A stretch of DNA of 64,000 nt from Saprospiraceae bacterium. GTDB taxonomy: Bacteria > Bacteroidota > Bacteroidia > Chitinophagales > Saprospiraceae. The notes below the pieces were generated by a model. The model worked only from the letters and a program-made list of their open reading frames with translations, was not told the origin of the DNA and ran no database searches. The stretch covers positions 682,001-746,000 of the forward strand of contig JAHBTW010000001.1 of the NCBI GenBank assembly GCA_019638385.1, in the 5' to 3' direction. The number at the start of each line of letters is the position of its first letter. Position 1 is the stretch's first letter. Positions 52,717-62,257 of this stretch are shown here, one piece after another. Made by a program: the position numbers and the translations under genes.

Positions 52717-55497
52717 TTAGAAAATAAAACTGTAGGAAAGGGCGGGCAATGCCGTGCCGATCACCGCGAGGCGGTAGGTTTCCTGTTGGTTAAATACATT
52801 GCGTTTGAAAAAAACAGAGAAAGCATTTTTGCGCGCATACAGATTGTAGATCGAAAAAGAAAAACTGCTCCGGTAGCCCTTTGCTTTGACCGCCGATTTA
52901 TCCACTGTATAGCTGATGTCGAAGCGGTGGTAATCGGGGATGCGCCCCGCATTGCGCAGCGAATAATGCGACACCACTACCCCGTTCACGCTGTAACCGG
53001 CCTCCGGAGTAGTGAAAGGTCTTCCGGTCCGGTAAGTGAAATTCATCGAAAAAGCCTGCACAGGGTTTACCTGGCGTTTGAGGGAGAGGTTGACCTGATG
53101 CGGCTGGTCAAAATTGGCCGGAAACCACGCTCCGGCATTGATCGTTTCAACCGGAAAAGCATCGCGTGTTTGCAGCAAACTGCGCGACCAGCTATATGTC
53201 AGATAGCCGCTCCATCTTCCGGAGGTCTTGCGCAGCGTAAACTCCGCTCCGTAGGCTTTGCCCGCAGCACTGAGCAGCTCGGTTTCTATATGCTCATTGA
53301 GCAACAATCGGGGTATTTCTTTGTACGCTACGATGCCGTTCATCGCTTTGTAATATGTTTCGACGGAAAGCTCCCAAAGGTTTTTTCGAAAATTGTGGAA
53401 ATATCCCAGCGAATAAATGTGCGCCACCTGCGGGCGAATGTGTCGTCCACTCACCTGCCACAGATCAACCGGAGTAGCCGCCGCCGTATTGGAAATAAGA
53501 TGAATGTATTGTCGCATGAGATTGTAACCGGCCTTCACGGAACTTCCGGCGCTCCATTGCCACCTCGCCGAAAAGCGCGGCTCCCAGCCGCCGTACCGCT
53601 GTATCGCCTCATTGGCCCCGTAATCTTTCGATCCGATGATGGCGCCGGCAGTTTGGGGTACACCGGGAACATATTCATACACCGTTCCCGGACCGCGCTG
53701 CAAAAAACCGGAATACCGCAGCCCCGCCGAAAATGCCAGCCGTTCCGACAGCTTCCCTTCCGTTTGCAAAAACACGGCCCACTCATCACCCCGGTCTTTG
53801 CGCACCGACTTGGGGGCCACTACCGATGACGGCCCGAATGGCTCCAATTGCTCATCCGGCAGGAGGTAGCGAATGGCTTCCGCTCCGGCAATCCATTGCC
53901 AGGTGGGGTTTTGTTGAAAAAAAATGCTTTCGCGCAGCGTGATATTCGCCAGTCCGTTGCTCAGCCGGGCGCCTTCCGATCCTCTTTCTTCAAACAAACT
54001 GCCTGTGTAGGTACCCGCTACCGCTTTGAATGCGGAGGACAGACGCTCGGAAAAAATCAAGTTCCAGGCCAAAGAAGCATTTCGGTTGGCCCATTCGTAG
54101 CCGAACTCGTTGGAATACCGGAAATAGTCGCCGCTTTGAAAAACGGTAAGGCTCAAACTTTGGCGATCGCTCAGTTTTGCACTGATTTTTCCGGAGAAAT
54201 CGAAGAAGTTCAAGGCGCTGGTTCGGATGGCGTAATCGCGGACGATCTTCAACATCCAGTTGGAATAGGACGTGCGCACGGCAGCCAATACGGAAATGCG
54301 ATTGCGCCACAGCGGCCCCTCCACATTCAAACGGCCGTAGGCCAACCCAATGCCGCCTGCACCGTGGAATTCCTGAAAATTGCCGTCGCGCAATTGCACA
54401 TCAAGCACACTGGAAGTGCGCCCGCCAAACTGTGCCGGAACAGCGCCCTTGTACAGGGATGCACTGCTGATGATATCGGAATTGAATACGGAAAAAAAGC
54501 CCAGCGCGTGAGCGGTATTGAAGAGCGGCGCGCCGTCCTGCAGCACTAAGTTTTGGTCAATGTTCCCGCCACGCACATTGAATCCGGCAGCGCCCTCTCC
54601 AACGGATGAAACGCCGGCCAGTGTTTGAAGTCCGCGCAGCAAGTCAGGCTCTCCGAGCAGGGAGGGCAGTTCGCGAATGGTTTTCACATTCAAGTTTTCC
54701 ACCCCAATCTGAGTATTGCGCACATTGGCATCGGCATGGCGGGCACTGACGATGACCTCTTCGAAGCTTAATACAAAAGGCTCCAGAGCAATGTCGGCCT
54801 GCCCGTCTTTGAACAATTCAAGTGTTAGATTTAGACTGCGATATCCCACCGATTGCAATTGCACCAGATGCTTTCCGGGTGGCAAACGGAGTTCAAACCG
54901 GCCCTCGCCGTCCGAAGCGCTTCCGTAGTGCAGCGAATTCACTAACAGAGTAGCGCCTATGACAGCCTCGCGAGATTGCTCATCCAATAGCTTGCCTCGA
55001 AATGCGAGGACTTCCGTACCGGCAGGAGCCGTGGAAGCATTGCCGAAGCTCAACGACATTTCAGCAGCCAGATTGCGGCCGGGCCAGGTGTAGCGCCCCG
55101 ATTCCCATTCGGCAACAATTTTATCGGCATAGGCTCTGTTGAGGCTTTGGCGGGGAGCAATGATGATCGCATTTTTGTCCAATAGGCTGAACGCAAGGTT
55201 GTTGCCGGCCAGCACTTTGCGCAAAGCAGGGTAAAAACGCTCATTCTTGAATTGGACATAAACTTTGTATTGCGGCACGATCTCCGGGTCGAAATAGAAC
55301 CGCACCCCGAACCCCTCCTGCCAAATAGACAACAAATCCGTTAACCCAACGCCCCGGTAATCGCCGTTCACCACTACGTCATCGAGCGCCACGTTACCGC
55401 CGGGTAGGGAGTCTCTCTCCGTTTGGGCAAAACTATGGCAAGTGAGCGTACCGATAAAAACTATGTGTAAAATAAGAATACGTCGGCATAAGTCCAT
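52717..55497 (-). CDS. TonB-dependent receptor with STN and carboxypeptidase-regulatory-like domains
   Basis: A 926-residue outer-membrane receptor. A signal peptide ends CHSFAQTE (about residue 26). An STN-type domain follows (FKNERFYPALRKVLAGNNLAFS, about 80-110). A CarboxypepD_reg-like domain occupies roughly 165-250 (GKLLDEQSREAVIGATLLV). The plug contains GFNVRGGNIDQNLVLQDGAP, and the 22-strand barrel fills the rest. The STN domain in such proteins may relay signal to an anti-sigma factor, but none is adjacent. It imports an unknown ligand with the DUF4249 partner. A TACCTTTG box lies 26 bases upstream. Confidence 0.88.
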   Translation of the reverse strand: MDLCRRILILHIVFIGTLTCHSFAQTERDSLPGGNVALDDVVVNGDYRGVGLTDLLSIWQEGFGVRFYFDPEIVPQYKVYVQFKNERFYPALRKVLAGNNLAFSLLDKNAIIIAPRQSLNRAYADKIVAEWESGRYTWPGRNLAAEMSLSFGNASTAPAGTEVLAFRGKLLDEQSREAVIGATLLVNSLHYGSASDGEGRFELRLPPGKHLVQLQSVGYRSLNLTLELFKDGQADIALEPFVLSFEEVIVSARHADANVRNTQIGVENLNVKTIRELPSLLGEPDLLRGLQTLAGVSSVGEGAAGFNVRGGNIDQNLVLQDGAPLFNTAHALGFFSVFNSDIISSASLYKGAVPAQFGGRTSSVLDVQLRDGNFQEFHGAGGIGLAYGRLNVEGPLWRNRISVLAAVRTSYSNWMLKIVRDYAIRTSALNFFDFSGKISAKLSDRQSLSLTVFQSGDYFRYSNEFGYEWANRNASLAWNLIFSERLSSAFKAVAGTYTGSLFEERGSEGARLSNGLANITLRESIFFQQNPTWQWIAGAEAIRYLLPDEQLEPFGPSSVVAPKSVRKDRGDEWAVFLQTEGKLSERLAFSAGLRYSGFLQRGPGTVYEYVPGVPQTAGAIIGSKDYGANEAIQRYGGWEPRFSARWQWSAGSSVKAGYNLMRQYIHLISNTAAATPVDLWQVSGRHIRPQVAHIYSLGYFHNFRKNLWELSVETYYKAMNGIVAYKEIPRLLLNEHIETELLSAAGKAYGAEFTLRKTSGRWSGYLTYSWSRSLLQTRDAFPVETINAGAWFPANFDQPHQVNLSLKRQVNPVQAFSMNFTYRTGRPFTTPEAGYSVNGVVVSHYSLRNAGRIPDYHRFDISYTVDKSAVKAKGYRSSFSFSIYNLYARKNAFSVFFKRNVFNQQETYRLAVIGTALPALSYSFIF

Positions 55498-55522
55498 GAA
55501 CAGCAGTTTTGGTGAGCGTCGT

Positions 55523-55530
55523 CAAAGGTA
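55523..55530 (-). promoter_or_regulatory. -7 box (TACCTTTG) for the TonB receptor/DUF4249 pair
   Basis: Minus-strand TACCTTTG lies 26 bases before the receptor ATG. No good -33 TTG at normal spacing. An inverted repeat (CTGCGGCTCC at 55565 and GGAGCCGCAG at 55631) also occurs between the two genes. Confidence 0.4.
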
Positions 55531-55626
55531 GCTAAAGCCGTTTGATCGTTCGCGGACTACCCTGCTGCGGCTCCAACAATTATCTGTCATGTCGCAAAGG
55601 CGACCGAAAACAGGCCGGAGCTATTG

Positions 55627-56523
55627 CTATGGAGCCGCAGGTCTTGCCCGCCCCGCTATTCTCACCCGCCGGGCGTGCGCTTTACGCAGGGGTACCTTTT
55701 CGGAGGCGATCAACAGAGTGTTGTCATCCCAATAGTCTATGGACTCGTATTGAGTGGGAAGGATGCAACTGCGCACCTTGATCTCCTGTCGGCGACCTTG
55801 CAGGAATTGCCCGGAAGGGAAATCCTCCCATAGAAAAACGGTCGTGCGGATTTTGGGAATGAATCCTAAAATAAGTTTGTAAAAATAGCTCACCATTGCC
55901 ACCTGCCCGCCATCGGAGCGGATGGCAGCCCCGGTTACCACTCGCTTATGCAGGTGGGTGCTGTCGGTGAACGTGGCGACATACTCGCCGGGCTGTGCGG
56001 GCAGTATGTAATGCCGGGTGAGATAATTGCCTTTCAGGAGTCTGTTTTTGGAAAAAAGATGCAGGGTATCATTCCACCAAAAAAAGGCTTCCATGTCGAA
56101 AGCGGCTTCTTCGGGCGGCGGCGGAAATGCATACTGATCGGGGTACCGGAAGCGGATGCTGTCGGTAGCGCCGGTAGCGGGGTCGAAGATGAAAATGCGA
56201 AGGTTTGTGCGTTTGTTGGCATTGTTGCCAAAATCGCCGATGTAGAGCCGCCCCCGGTCGTCGGCGGTAAGGTCTTCCCAATCATTGTTTCGGGTATGCG
56301 GAACCGGGATCTCGGCGAGCAGGCGACCGGCGCCGTCGGTCAAAAAAAGAGCGGCTTTTCCACCGGAGTCGTTGTGCCACCACAGGCTGTCGGGAGCGGC
56401 GATGTGCAAACCCGATACTTCGGGTAATGCGGCGGGCAGCGCAAAGCGTTTTTTCTGTGCGGGCAGGGCAAGGGGCAAAAGGCAAAGGACAATGGGCAAA
56501 AGGCAAAAGGCAAGGCGAGACAT
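55627..56523 (-). CDS. Secreted propeller-like protein of unknown function
   Basis: A 298-residue exported protein. Its signal peptide (LAFCLLPIVLCLLPLALPAQ, residues 4-23) is encoded by a tandem heptad repeat. The mature part has LWWHNDSGGKAALFLTDGAG, NNDWEDLTADDRGRLYIGDFGNN, FDMEAFFWWNDTLHLFSKN and QYESIDYWDDNTLLIASE. The spacing of these W/D-rich strands suggests a beta-propeller, as in SdiA-regulated or phytase-like esterase proteins. No catalytic role can be assigned. It is divergent from the dioxygenase gene. Confidence 0.65.
   Translation of the reverse strand: MSRLAFCLLPIVLCLLPLALPAQKKRFALPAALPEVSGLHIAAPDSLWWHNDSGGKAALFLTDGAGRLLAEIPVPHTRNNDWEDLTADDRGRLYIGDFGNNANKRTNLRIFIFDPATGATDSIRFRYPDQYAFPPPPEEAAFDMEAFFWWNDTLHLFSKNRLLKGNYLTRHYILPAQPGEYVATFTDSTHLHKRVVTGAAIRSDGGQVAMVSYFYKLILGFIPKIRTTVFLWEDFPSGQFLQGRRQEIKVRSCILPTQYESIDYWDDNTLLIASEKVPLRKAHARRVRIAGRARPAAP
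56461..56520. repeat. Tandem heptad repeat encoding the signal peptide of the propeller-like protein
   Basis: The plus strand reads GGCAAAA, GGCAAAG, GGCAAAA and GGCAAAA-type units in tandem with interruptions (about eight units). On the coding strand the unit is TTTTGCC, giving the Leu-Leu-Pro/Phe-Cys-Leu-Leu run of the signal peptide. It ends two bases before the ATG at 56523. Confidence 0.75.
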
Positions 56524-56646
56524 AGGCGGATGATTTTACGAGCAGACGCGAAGTTAAACAGTTTTGTGTGTGAATCCCGAAAACTGCCTACATTAGCGGA
56601 ACCGAAAATCGAAGCCTTTTCATCAGGCACAGAATATTGCAACAAA

Positions 56647-57627
56647 ATGATTTCTCTCGCACGCATGTTCAGGCACTACACCGGCGTACTTCGCGGCTGG
56701 AAGTTGACCTACCTCCTTCACAATATCCTCAATGCCCGGAGGCTGCTCCAAAACCGGGAGCTTTATCGGCGATATGGGCTGAGAAAAAGCATATTCAGCC
56801 CCATCGGCAGTCAGGATTTTAAAGAGCGCAGCCCGCATGTGCCCTGGCTGGACCAACCCGGCGCTAAAGACAGGCTCCTCAAAGACCCGCAGTTCCCCAA
56901 GTTTCCCGTGGCCTGGCAAAAAGAACTGCTCCGTTTTGTCAACGACGGATATATGATACTGAAGGGCTTTTATACGGAGGAATCGGTGGCGCGCCTCAAT
57001 GCCGACATAGACCGGCTGTTGGCCGAACGGCAATTGGATTTCAACTATACCGGACGCAAGATCATGGAATCGTACCGGCACTCGGAGGTAGTGGATAAAG
57101 AGTTTTTCCGGCAACCCGATTTGCTCAACCTCCTCTCTTTTGTCATGGGCCGCAAAATCTTGCCTTTTCATACCATCAACTTTATGGAGGGTAGCGAGCA
57201 GCGCCCGCATTCCGATTCGATACACATGAGTACAGAGCCGCAAGGCTACCTCATCGCGGCATGGACCGCGCTCGAACCCATCGGCTCCGACAACGGCCCC
57301 CTGGTGTTTTATCCCGGCAGCCACCGCCTCCCGTACATCACCTGCAATGACTACCCTTCCGGCAATACCCGCTGGGCCATCGGCGAGGAAAGCAATCGCC
57401 GGTATGAAGATAAAATTGAGGAAATTTTAGCCGCTCACTCCTTTGAACGCCAGGAGTTTCATGCCCAAGCCGGCGATGTGCTGATCTGGCATGCCAATCT
57501 CATTCACGGCGGCAGCCCCATTCTGCAAGCCGGCTCAACCCGGCGCAGCATGGCCGCTCACTACTTCTGCGAAGGGGTAATTTGTTATCACGAAATCTCG
57601 CAGCGCCCGGCATTGCTGGAGGTGTAG
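56647..57627 (+). CDS. Phytanoyl-CoA dioxygenase (PhyH) family protein
   Basis: A 326-residue Fe(II)/2-oxoglutarate oxygenase. The iron triad is His188 and Asp190 in QRPHSDS and His287 in NLIHGGSP; Arg299 or Arg300 in GSTRRSM is the likely 2-oxoglutarate contact. GDVLIWHANLIHGG is the strongest PhyH signature. The N-terminal ~60 residues are family-specific. The substrate is unknown. ATG 56647 is used instead of an upstream in-frame ATG 117 bases earlier, which would add unconserved residues. The methyltransferase gene starts 29 bases after the stop. Confidence 0.85.
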   Translation: MISLARMFRHYTGVLRGWKLTYLLHNILNARRLLQNRELYRRYGLRKSIFSPIGSQDFKERSPHVPWLDQPGAKDRLLKDPQFPKFPVAWQKELLRFVNDGYMILKGFYTEESVARLNADIDRLLAERQLDFNYTGRKIMESYRHSEVVDKEFFRQPDLLNLLSFVMGRKILPFHTINFMEGSEQRPHSDSIHMSTEPQGYLIAAWTALEPIGSDNGPLVFYPGSHRLPYITCNDYPSGNTRWAIGEESNRRYEDKIEEILAAHSFERQEFHAQAGDVLIWHANLIHGGSPILQAGSTRRSMAAHYFCEGVICYHEISQRPALLEV

Positions 57628-57656
57628 GGCATTGTACATTTCAATTGCATCCAATC

Positions 57657-58496
57657 ATGCCGTTACTTCGCCAAGTGTATTACGCCCTTCCTCCGGCCCT
57701 TCGTTTTTCGGCGCGCAGACTCTTTTATTTTCCTGTTGATGTGTGGGAAAAGCTCAGCGGCCGGCGCGGCCCGCTCAGCCCGCCCCGTGGGATGATCTAT
57801 ACCGGCAGCGGTGATTTCAGGGCGCAGGGTAAACGGATGGCGGAGATATTTCGACAGTATGCCGGTCTGGAACCGAATCACCGGGTGTTGGATGTGGGTA
57901 GCGGCATCGGTCGCATAGCAGCGGCTCTCACCGGTGTGTTGGATGCAAAAGGCAGTTACGAAGGTTTTGATGTGGTAAAAATGGGCGTACGCTGGTGCAG
58001 CCGGCATATCAGCGCTCGTTTTCCAAATTTCCGGTTTCAATTTGTACCGCTCGGAAACGATCTGTACCGCAGCGATGGACTCAGTGCAAGCGGTTTTACT
58101 TTTCCTTACCCGGATGCCGATTTTGACTTCGTGTGTGTTATCTCGGTTTTCACTCACCTGTTGCCGGCTGAAGTGGAGCGGTATTTACAGGAAATCAAGC
58201 GCGTGCTACGGCCCGGAGGGCGCTGTTGCTGCACCTTTTTCCTGTTGAATGGAGGGGTTGAGAATTTGTCTGCGGGCAACCCGGAATTCAACTTCCCACA
58301 CGACTACGGCCATTATCGGCTCATGGACGCGCGGGTGCAGTCGGCCAATGTTGCTTACGACGAACAATGGCTTCAGGAGCGCTTAGCGCGCTGCGGATTA
58401 GTGGCGGAGCAGATATACTATGGATACTGGCCTGGACGACCGAAAGAAAATTGTATTGATTTTCAGGATATTGTGGTAATAAAGTACAAAGAATAG
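57657..58496 (+). CDS. Class I SAM-dependent methyltransferase
   Basis: A 279-residue methyltransferase. Motif I is VLDVGSGIGRIAAAL (Val77-Leu91); post-I is YEGFDVVKMGVRW; motif IV/V includes FDFVCVISVFTHLL and YLQEIKRVLRPGGRC. A ~45-residue N-terminal segment with aromatic and basic residues may hold a membrane or substrate contact. The methyl acceptor is unknown. It sits between the PhyH-family oxygenase and the desaturase on one strand, with gaps of 29 and 88 bases, so a common pathway is plausible. Confidence 0.85.
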   Translation: MPLLRQVYYALPPALRFSARRLFYFPVDVWEKLSGRRGPLSPPRGMIYTGSGDFRAQGKRMAEIFRQYAGLEPNHRVLDVGSGIGRIAAALTGVLDAKGSYEGFDVVKMGVRWCSRHISARFPNFRFQFVPLGNDLYRSDGLSASGFTFPYPDADFDFVCVISVFTHLLPAEVERYLQEIKRVLRPGGRCCCTFFLLNGGVENLSAGNPEFNFPHDYGHYRLMDARVQSANVAYDEQWLQERLARCGLVAEQIYYGYWPGRPKENCIDFQDIVVIKYKE

Positions 58497-58584
58497 CAAT
58501 TTTATCAAGCAGGAAACAAGGGTAATTGCACGATACCACTATTTTAGCGGCGGTATTTTCCACAAACCCAAAACACAGACGATC

Positions 58585-59652
58585 TTGAAAACGCTAACAA
58601 CTATCACAGATCCCATCTTCACTCCGGGAAGAAATTACAGCGCACTTGACCGCTTTTTCATCAGCCTTTTGAACGACGAACGAGACCTTCCATTTGTCTA
58701 TCTCACCCTCCGCATCTCTCTCACCGTTATTCCGTTGGGCATTTTGTTGTACATGCCTTTTGTGTCGGGGTGGTTGTGGTGGCTCATTGCAGCGGTGTAT
58801 TTTTATCTCAACAATTTGTACTTCAAAGGGCCGTTCGGCCTCATGCTGCACTGCACGAGCCACCGCCGGTATTTCAATGAAAAATACAACTGGCTCAACC
58901 ATTACCTGCCCTGGGTTATTTCGCCGTTTTTCGGCCAATCGCCCGAAACGTATCAGGCGCACCACATCGGTATGCACCATGCGGAAAACAATCTTGAAGA
59001 GGACGAAAGCAGCACCATGTATTACCAACGGGACAGCTTCCGGGAGTTCCTGCAGTACTTTTCTATCTTTTTCACTACCGGTATTTATACCTTATACAGG
59101 TATCATCAAAAGAAAAAGCGCCCTATTTTTGTAAAGAAACTGGTGCGGGGTGAAATCGCATTCATCTTGTTGTGCGTGGGGCTTTCCTTTGTCAATTTTC
59201 CGGCCACGTTCATTGTATTTATCTTTCCGTTCGTTTTGTTTCGGTTTGTGGCCATGATCGGCAATTGGTCGCAACATATTTTTATCAATCTGGACGACCC
59301 GGCCAACCTCTACGGCAACAGCATCACCTGCATCAACCACAAATACAACCACAAGTGCTGGAACGACGGCTACCACATCAGCCACCACCTCCTGCCCAAT
59401 ATGCACTGGACGGAACACCCCCGGCACTTTCAGGCAAATTTGGACGAATACGTCAAAAACAAAGCCTTCGTTTTTGACGGCCTCGACTTCCTCGGCGTAT
59501 TCCTGTTGGTCATGAAAAAGCGCTACGACAAACTCGCCGATCACTTAGTCAACATCAACGGCATGTTCTCTTCCCGGGAGGAAGCCATCGCCCTGATGAA
59601 AGAACGCGTGAGCAGAATTCCGAAACCGGAAGCGAGGTTTCGCGCGGTATAA
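58585..59652 (+). CDS. Membrane fatty acid desaturase
   Basis: A 355-residue integral membrane di-iron enzyme. The three histidine boxes are HCTSH (His89, His93), HHIGMHH (126-132) and HISHH near residue 265, with an extra NMHW after the last. Four or more hydrophobic segments flank them. This pattern fits acyl-lipid or acyl-CoA desaturases; carotenoid hydroxylases or ketolases are less likely alternatives. The start is a TTG because no in-frame ATG is present before the first conserved residues. It converges on the CHU_C gene with an eight-base gap. Confidence 0.85.
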   Translation: MKTLTTITDPIFTPGRNYSALDRFFISLLNDERDLPFVYLTLRISLTVIPLGILLYMPFVSGWLWWLIAAVYFYLNNLYFKGPFGLMLHCTSHRRYFNEKYNWLNHYLPWVISPFFGQSPETYQAHHIGMHHAENNLEEDESSTMYYQRDSFREFLQYFSIFFTTGIYTLYRYHQKKKRPIFVKKLVRGEIAFILLCVGLSFVNFPATFIVFIFPFVLFRFVAMIGNWSQHIFINLDDPANLYGNSITCINHKYNHKCWNDGYHISHHLLPNMHWTEHPRHFQANLDEYVKNKAFVFDGLDFLGVFLLVMKKRYDKLADHLVNINGMFSSREEAIALMKERVSRIPKPEARFRAV

Positions 59653-59660
59653 ATTGAAGC

Positions 59661-62024
59661 CTACCGCACGATAACCGTCTCGCCCGATAGGACGAATCGC
59701 TCGCCGTCCGTCAATTCCAGTTCAGCTATATATGCAAACACACCGCTGCCGGCGGCTCTGCCGCGTATGCGACCGTCCCAGCCGTAGTTGGGATCGTTGG
59801 GTGGAAAATTTTCCCGTTGGAATACAATTCCGCCCCAGCGATCTGCTATGCGGAATGACACTATGCGCGCCACCTCCGGCCCGGTCAGGATAATGAGCTT
59901 GTCATTGATTCCGTTGTCGTCGGGAGAAAACGCAGTGGGGATATAAACTCGTTGGAGCCGCTCTATAAAGATGGTAATCGCCGCCGTATCCCGGCACCCA
60001 TTGACATCCTGGATAATCACGGCGTAATCAGTTCTCACCGCCGGCGACACTTCTGCCGAAAGGCAATCGAGATCGCAACCGGGAATGGCCGGCAGCCAGG
60101 TTACACTTCCAATTTCATCGGGCAGCAGGTTGGTGACGACGCGGAGCAGCGTGCTTTCGCCCAGCGGGAGCACCGGCCGGTCGGCTACCAACTCTACTGA
60201 AATGGCCGTCGGCGCTGCCAGCATCGCCTCTTGTTCGCCGATACAGCCGTTGGCATCTTCCAATTGCACGGTATAGGCGCCGGACGCGAGTTGGTTAAAG
60301 TCTCCCGTCGGCTGCGCTGCGCCCCCGTTGAGACGAAAAGTATAAGGCATGGTTGCCCCGCTGATACCGGTGACACTAATAGAACCATCGGCATCGCCGG
60401 AGCAAGTCACCGGCACAACGACGAGATCAAACGCGGGCGTCGTAATCAGATTGGCGACTACAACCGTGTCGGTAGCCTGACAGTTGTTGAGGGTATTGCG
60501 CACCGTGAGGATATAGGTACCGGGGGTTCCTACATCTGTAATGCCGAGGTCGGGCTGGAGTACGCTGCCGCCGGTAGATGAAGTCCAGCTATACGCTATG
60601 GTTTGCCCAATCGTGGAATTGCCTCCGATAGAAACCAGCCGCATCACACAATCCAATGATTGGTCGGGGCCGGCATCGGCTGCGGGGCTTGTCGCAATGT
60701 TTACCGTCACGGTAGCCGTAGCATCAGGGCAGGGCGCCGTGCCGCTTACGCGATATTGAAAGGTGTAGGTTCCCGGCGCCAGAGCCGCCGTTTGGAGCGC
60801 TGCTACAGAGGCGTTGAAAGCGCCGGGCGGAGAAAGCACAGTGGAGGTTTCGCTCCAAAGTCCGCCGGGATCGGCATTGCTGAGTTGTTGGTCCAGTTGT
60901 ATAGATTGAGCCGTTCCGCTGCAAACCTGCAAAGCAGGCAGGGGCATACCGGCATTCGGCAGGGCATTTATAGTGAGCGCCCGGCTCAATTCGTCGCTGC
61001 AATTGCCGAGTTGCACCCGGTATAGAAGGATGTGCATACCCGCCCCCAGCGTTGCGGGGTCCAGCGAGGTCGCGGGATTGCCGTTCAGCAGCCATTGCCC
61101 CCCGACGGTACTGCCGGGAGTAAGCAATGTATTGAGGTCAATCGCAGGACTATCTTCGCACAACGGCCCTGTCGCATTCCAGGAAGAATTGAGGTTGGCC
61201 GGCGTAAAGGCTACCGTATCTGTGGTAACACACACTTCCCGGAGAGAAATATCATCGAGCACAAAGTCATTGCCTGCGGAAGAGGTGCTCACATTGGCAA
61301 TACAGATTTGAGCCGAGGTAGCCGCGCCGGAACTCCATATCCGAAAAAAATTCGTCCATTCGCAGGTGACCGTGGGCAGCGTAAAGTTGTTGCCGACAGT
61401 TGCGCTATTGATGGTGAACCGCAGGATAGAAGGATTTTGCGTAGCCACTACGGCAAACCAGGCGCTGAAGGCATAATCGGTATTGGGCTGTACCGTCACC
61501 GTTTGGCACCAAATATTGGAGGGCGAGGTAGCGCCGTTGACAACCATCATGTTGCCGCCGCCGGTGTGGTCGGTGCAGGGCGCAAATTGGCTGTGTACCA
61601 AATTGGCCGCCGTTGTAATGCCGTAGGTACCCGGATTGGTTACAGGCCCCCATTGTCCGCCGGTTCCGAGGTTGTAATTGGTGGTAAAGCCGGTATTACC
61701 CTGGCTGAAATCGCCGTTATTTACCAAATTTGGCCCGATAAGGCTCCGCACGGTCAGGTTGTAGCTGGCTAGTCCGTTGACGGTAACCGCAGTGCTGAGC
61801 GCGTTTGGGTTAGTTAAGCCTGCCGGTGGGCTCCATACGGCTGTCAGATAGGCGCCGGTAACCGCACCGTTGAGTTGCAGGCTCTGCCCCGGCGCGCAGA
61901 AGACCTGATCCGGGCCGGCGTTTACGGTGATGCCGCAATTGGTGACTTGCGCCCTGAGGCTGAATACGGATGCAAAGGAAAGAGCAAATGCGCAGCAGCG
62001 CATGAGGCCGAAATAATTGGACAT
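59661..62024 (-). CDS. Large secreted protein with gliding-motility-type (CHU_C/T9SS type B) C-terminus
   Basis: A 787-residue exported protein. A signal peptide runs from MSNYFGLMRCCAFALSF to about residue 24 (SLRAQV). The body has PKD-like and immunoglobulin-like modules with repeated AGPDQ motifs (VNAGPDQVFCAPGQSL; AADAGPDQSLDCV), plus an Ig-like carbohydrate-binding-like region. The C-terminal ~90 residues start VYIPTAFSPDDNGINDKL and contain DRWGGIVFQ and GWDGRIRG, the CHU_C/T9SS type B signature. It should be exported to the cell surface by T9SS. ATG 62024 is chosen because a promoter lies 62 bases upstream and upstream in-frame codons have no signal character. Confidence 0.85.
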   Translation of the reverse strand: MSNYFGLMRCCAFALSFASVFSLRAQVTNCGITVNAGPDQVFCAPGQSLQLNGAVTGAYLTAVWSPPAGLTNPNALSTAVTVNGLASYNLTVRSLIGPNLVNNGDFSQGNTGFTTNYNLGTGGQWGPVTNPGTYGITTAANLVHSQFAPCTDHTGGGNMMVVNGATSPSNIWCQTVTVQPNTDYAFSAWFAVVATQNPSILRFTINSATVGNNFTLPTVTCEWTNFFRIWSSGAATSAQICIANVSTSSAGNDFVLDDISLREVCVTTDTVAFTPANLNSSWNATGPLCEDSPAIDLNTLLTPGSTVGGQWLLNGNPATSLDPATLGAGMHILLYRVQLGNCSDELSRALTINALPNAGMPLPALQVCSGTAQSIQLDQQLSNADPGGLWSETSTVLSPPGAFNASVAALQTAALAPGTYTFQYRVSGTAPCPDATATVTVNIATSPAADAGPDQSLDCVMRLVSIGGNSTIGQTIAYSWTSSTGGSVLQPDLGITDVGTPGTYILTVRNTLNNCQATDTVVVANLITTPAFDLVVVPVTCSGDADGSISVTGISGATMPYTFRLNGGAAQPTGDFNQLASGAYTVQLEDANGCIGEQEAMLAAPTAISVELVADRPVLPLGESTLLRVVTNLLPDEIGSVTWLPAIPGCDLDCLSAEVSPAVRTDYAVIIQDVNGCRDTAAITIFIERLQRVYIPTAFSPDDNGINDKLIILTGPEVARIVSFRIADRWGGIVFQRENFPPNDPNYGWDGRIRGRAAGSGVFAYIAELELTDGERFVLSGETVIVR

Positions 62025-62085
62025 ACTCAAATGTGGTTTTGAGGAATATTGCTGTCTGGCCGCCGTTGTTTTTAGACTCGGAAGG

Positions 62086-62117
62086 CAAAAGTAAATTCTT
62101 TCCCGCAATTCCTCCAA
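62086..62117 (-). promoter_or_regulatory. Promoter for the CHU_C cargo gene
   Basis: On the minus strand TTG (62117-62115) and TACTTTTG (62093-62086) are 21 bases apart, a full-spacing match. It is 62 bases from the chosen ATG at 62024. Confidence 0.55.
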
Positions 62118-62156
62118 CATGGCTGCGCTTTTCCGCGACCAATACGGATTTATGGC

Positions 62157-62164
62157 TAATTTTG
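62157..62164 (+). promoter_or_regulatory. -7 box (TAATTTTG) for gpsA
   Basis: TAATTTTG matches TAnnTTTG and lies about 93 bases before the gpsA ATG at 62258. No clear -33 at the usual spacing. The 233-base divergent gap has no other obvious plus-strand box. Confidence 0.3.
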
Positions 62165-62257
62165 TTGTCTTATACCTCGTGCTGCCGGGTTTTGTACGAG
62201 AGCAGCGCTCGGTAATTGGCTTCGCACCTCACGGTGTGAGATATAACAAATAGGTTC

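Noticed and set aside
56461..56520. Tandem GGCAAAA repeats as a CRISPR array
   Set aside because: The units are seven bases without spacers, inside a coding region. No cas gene is present.
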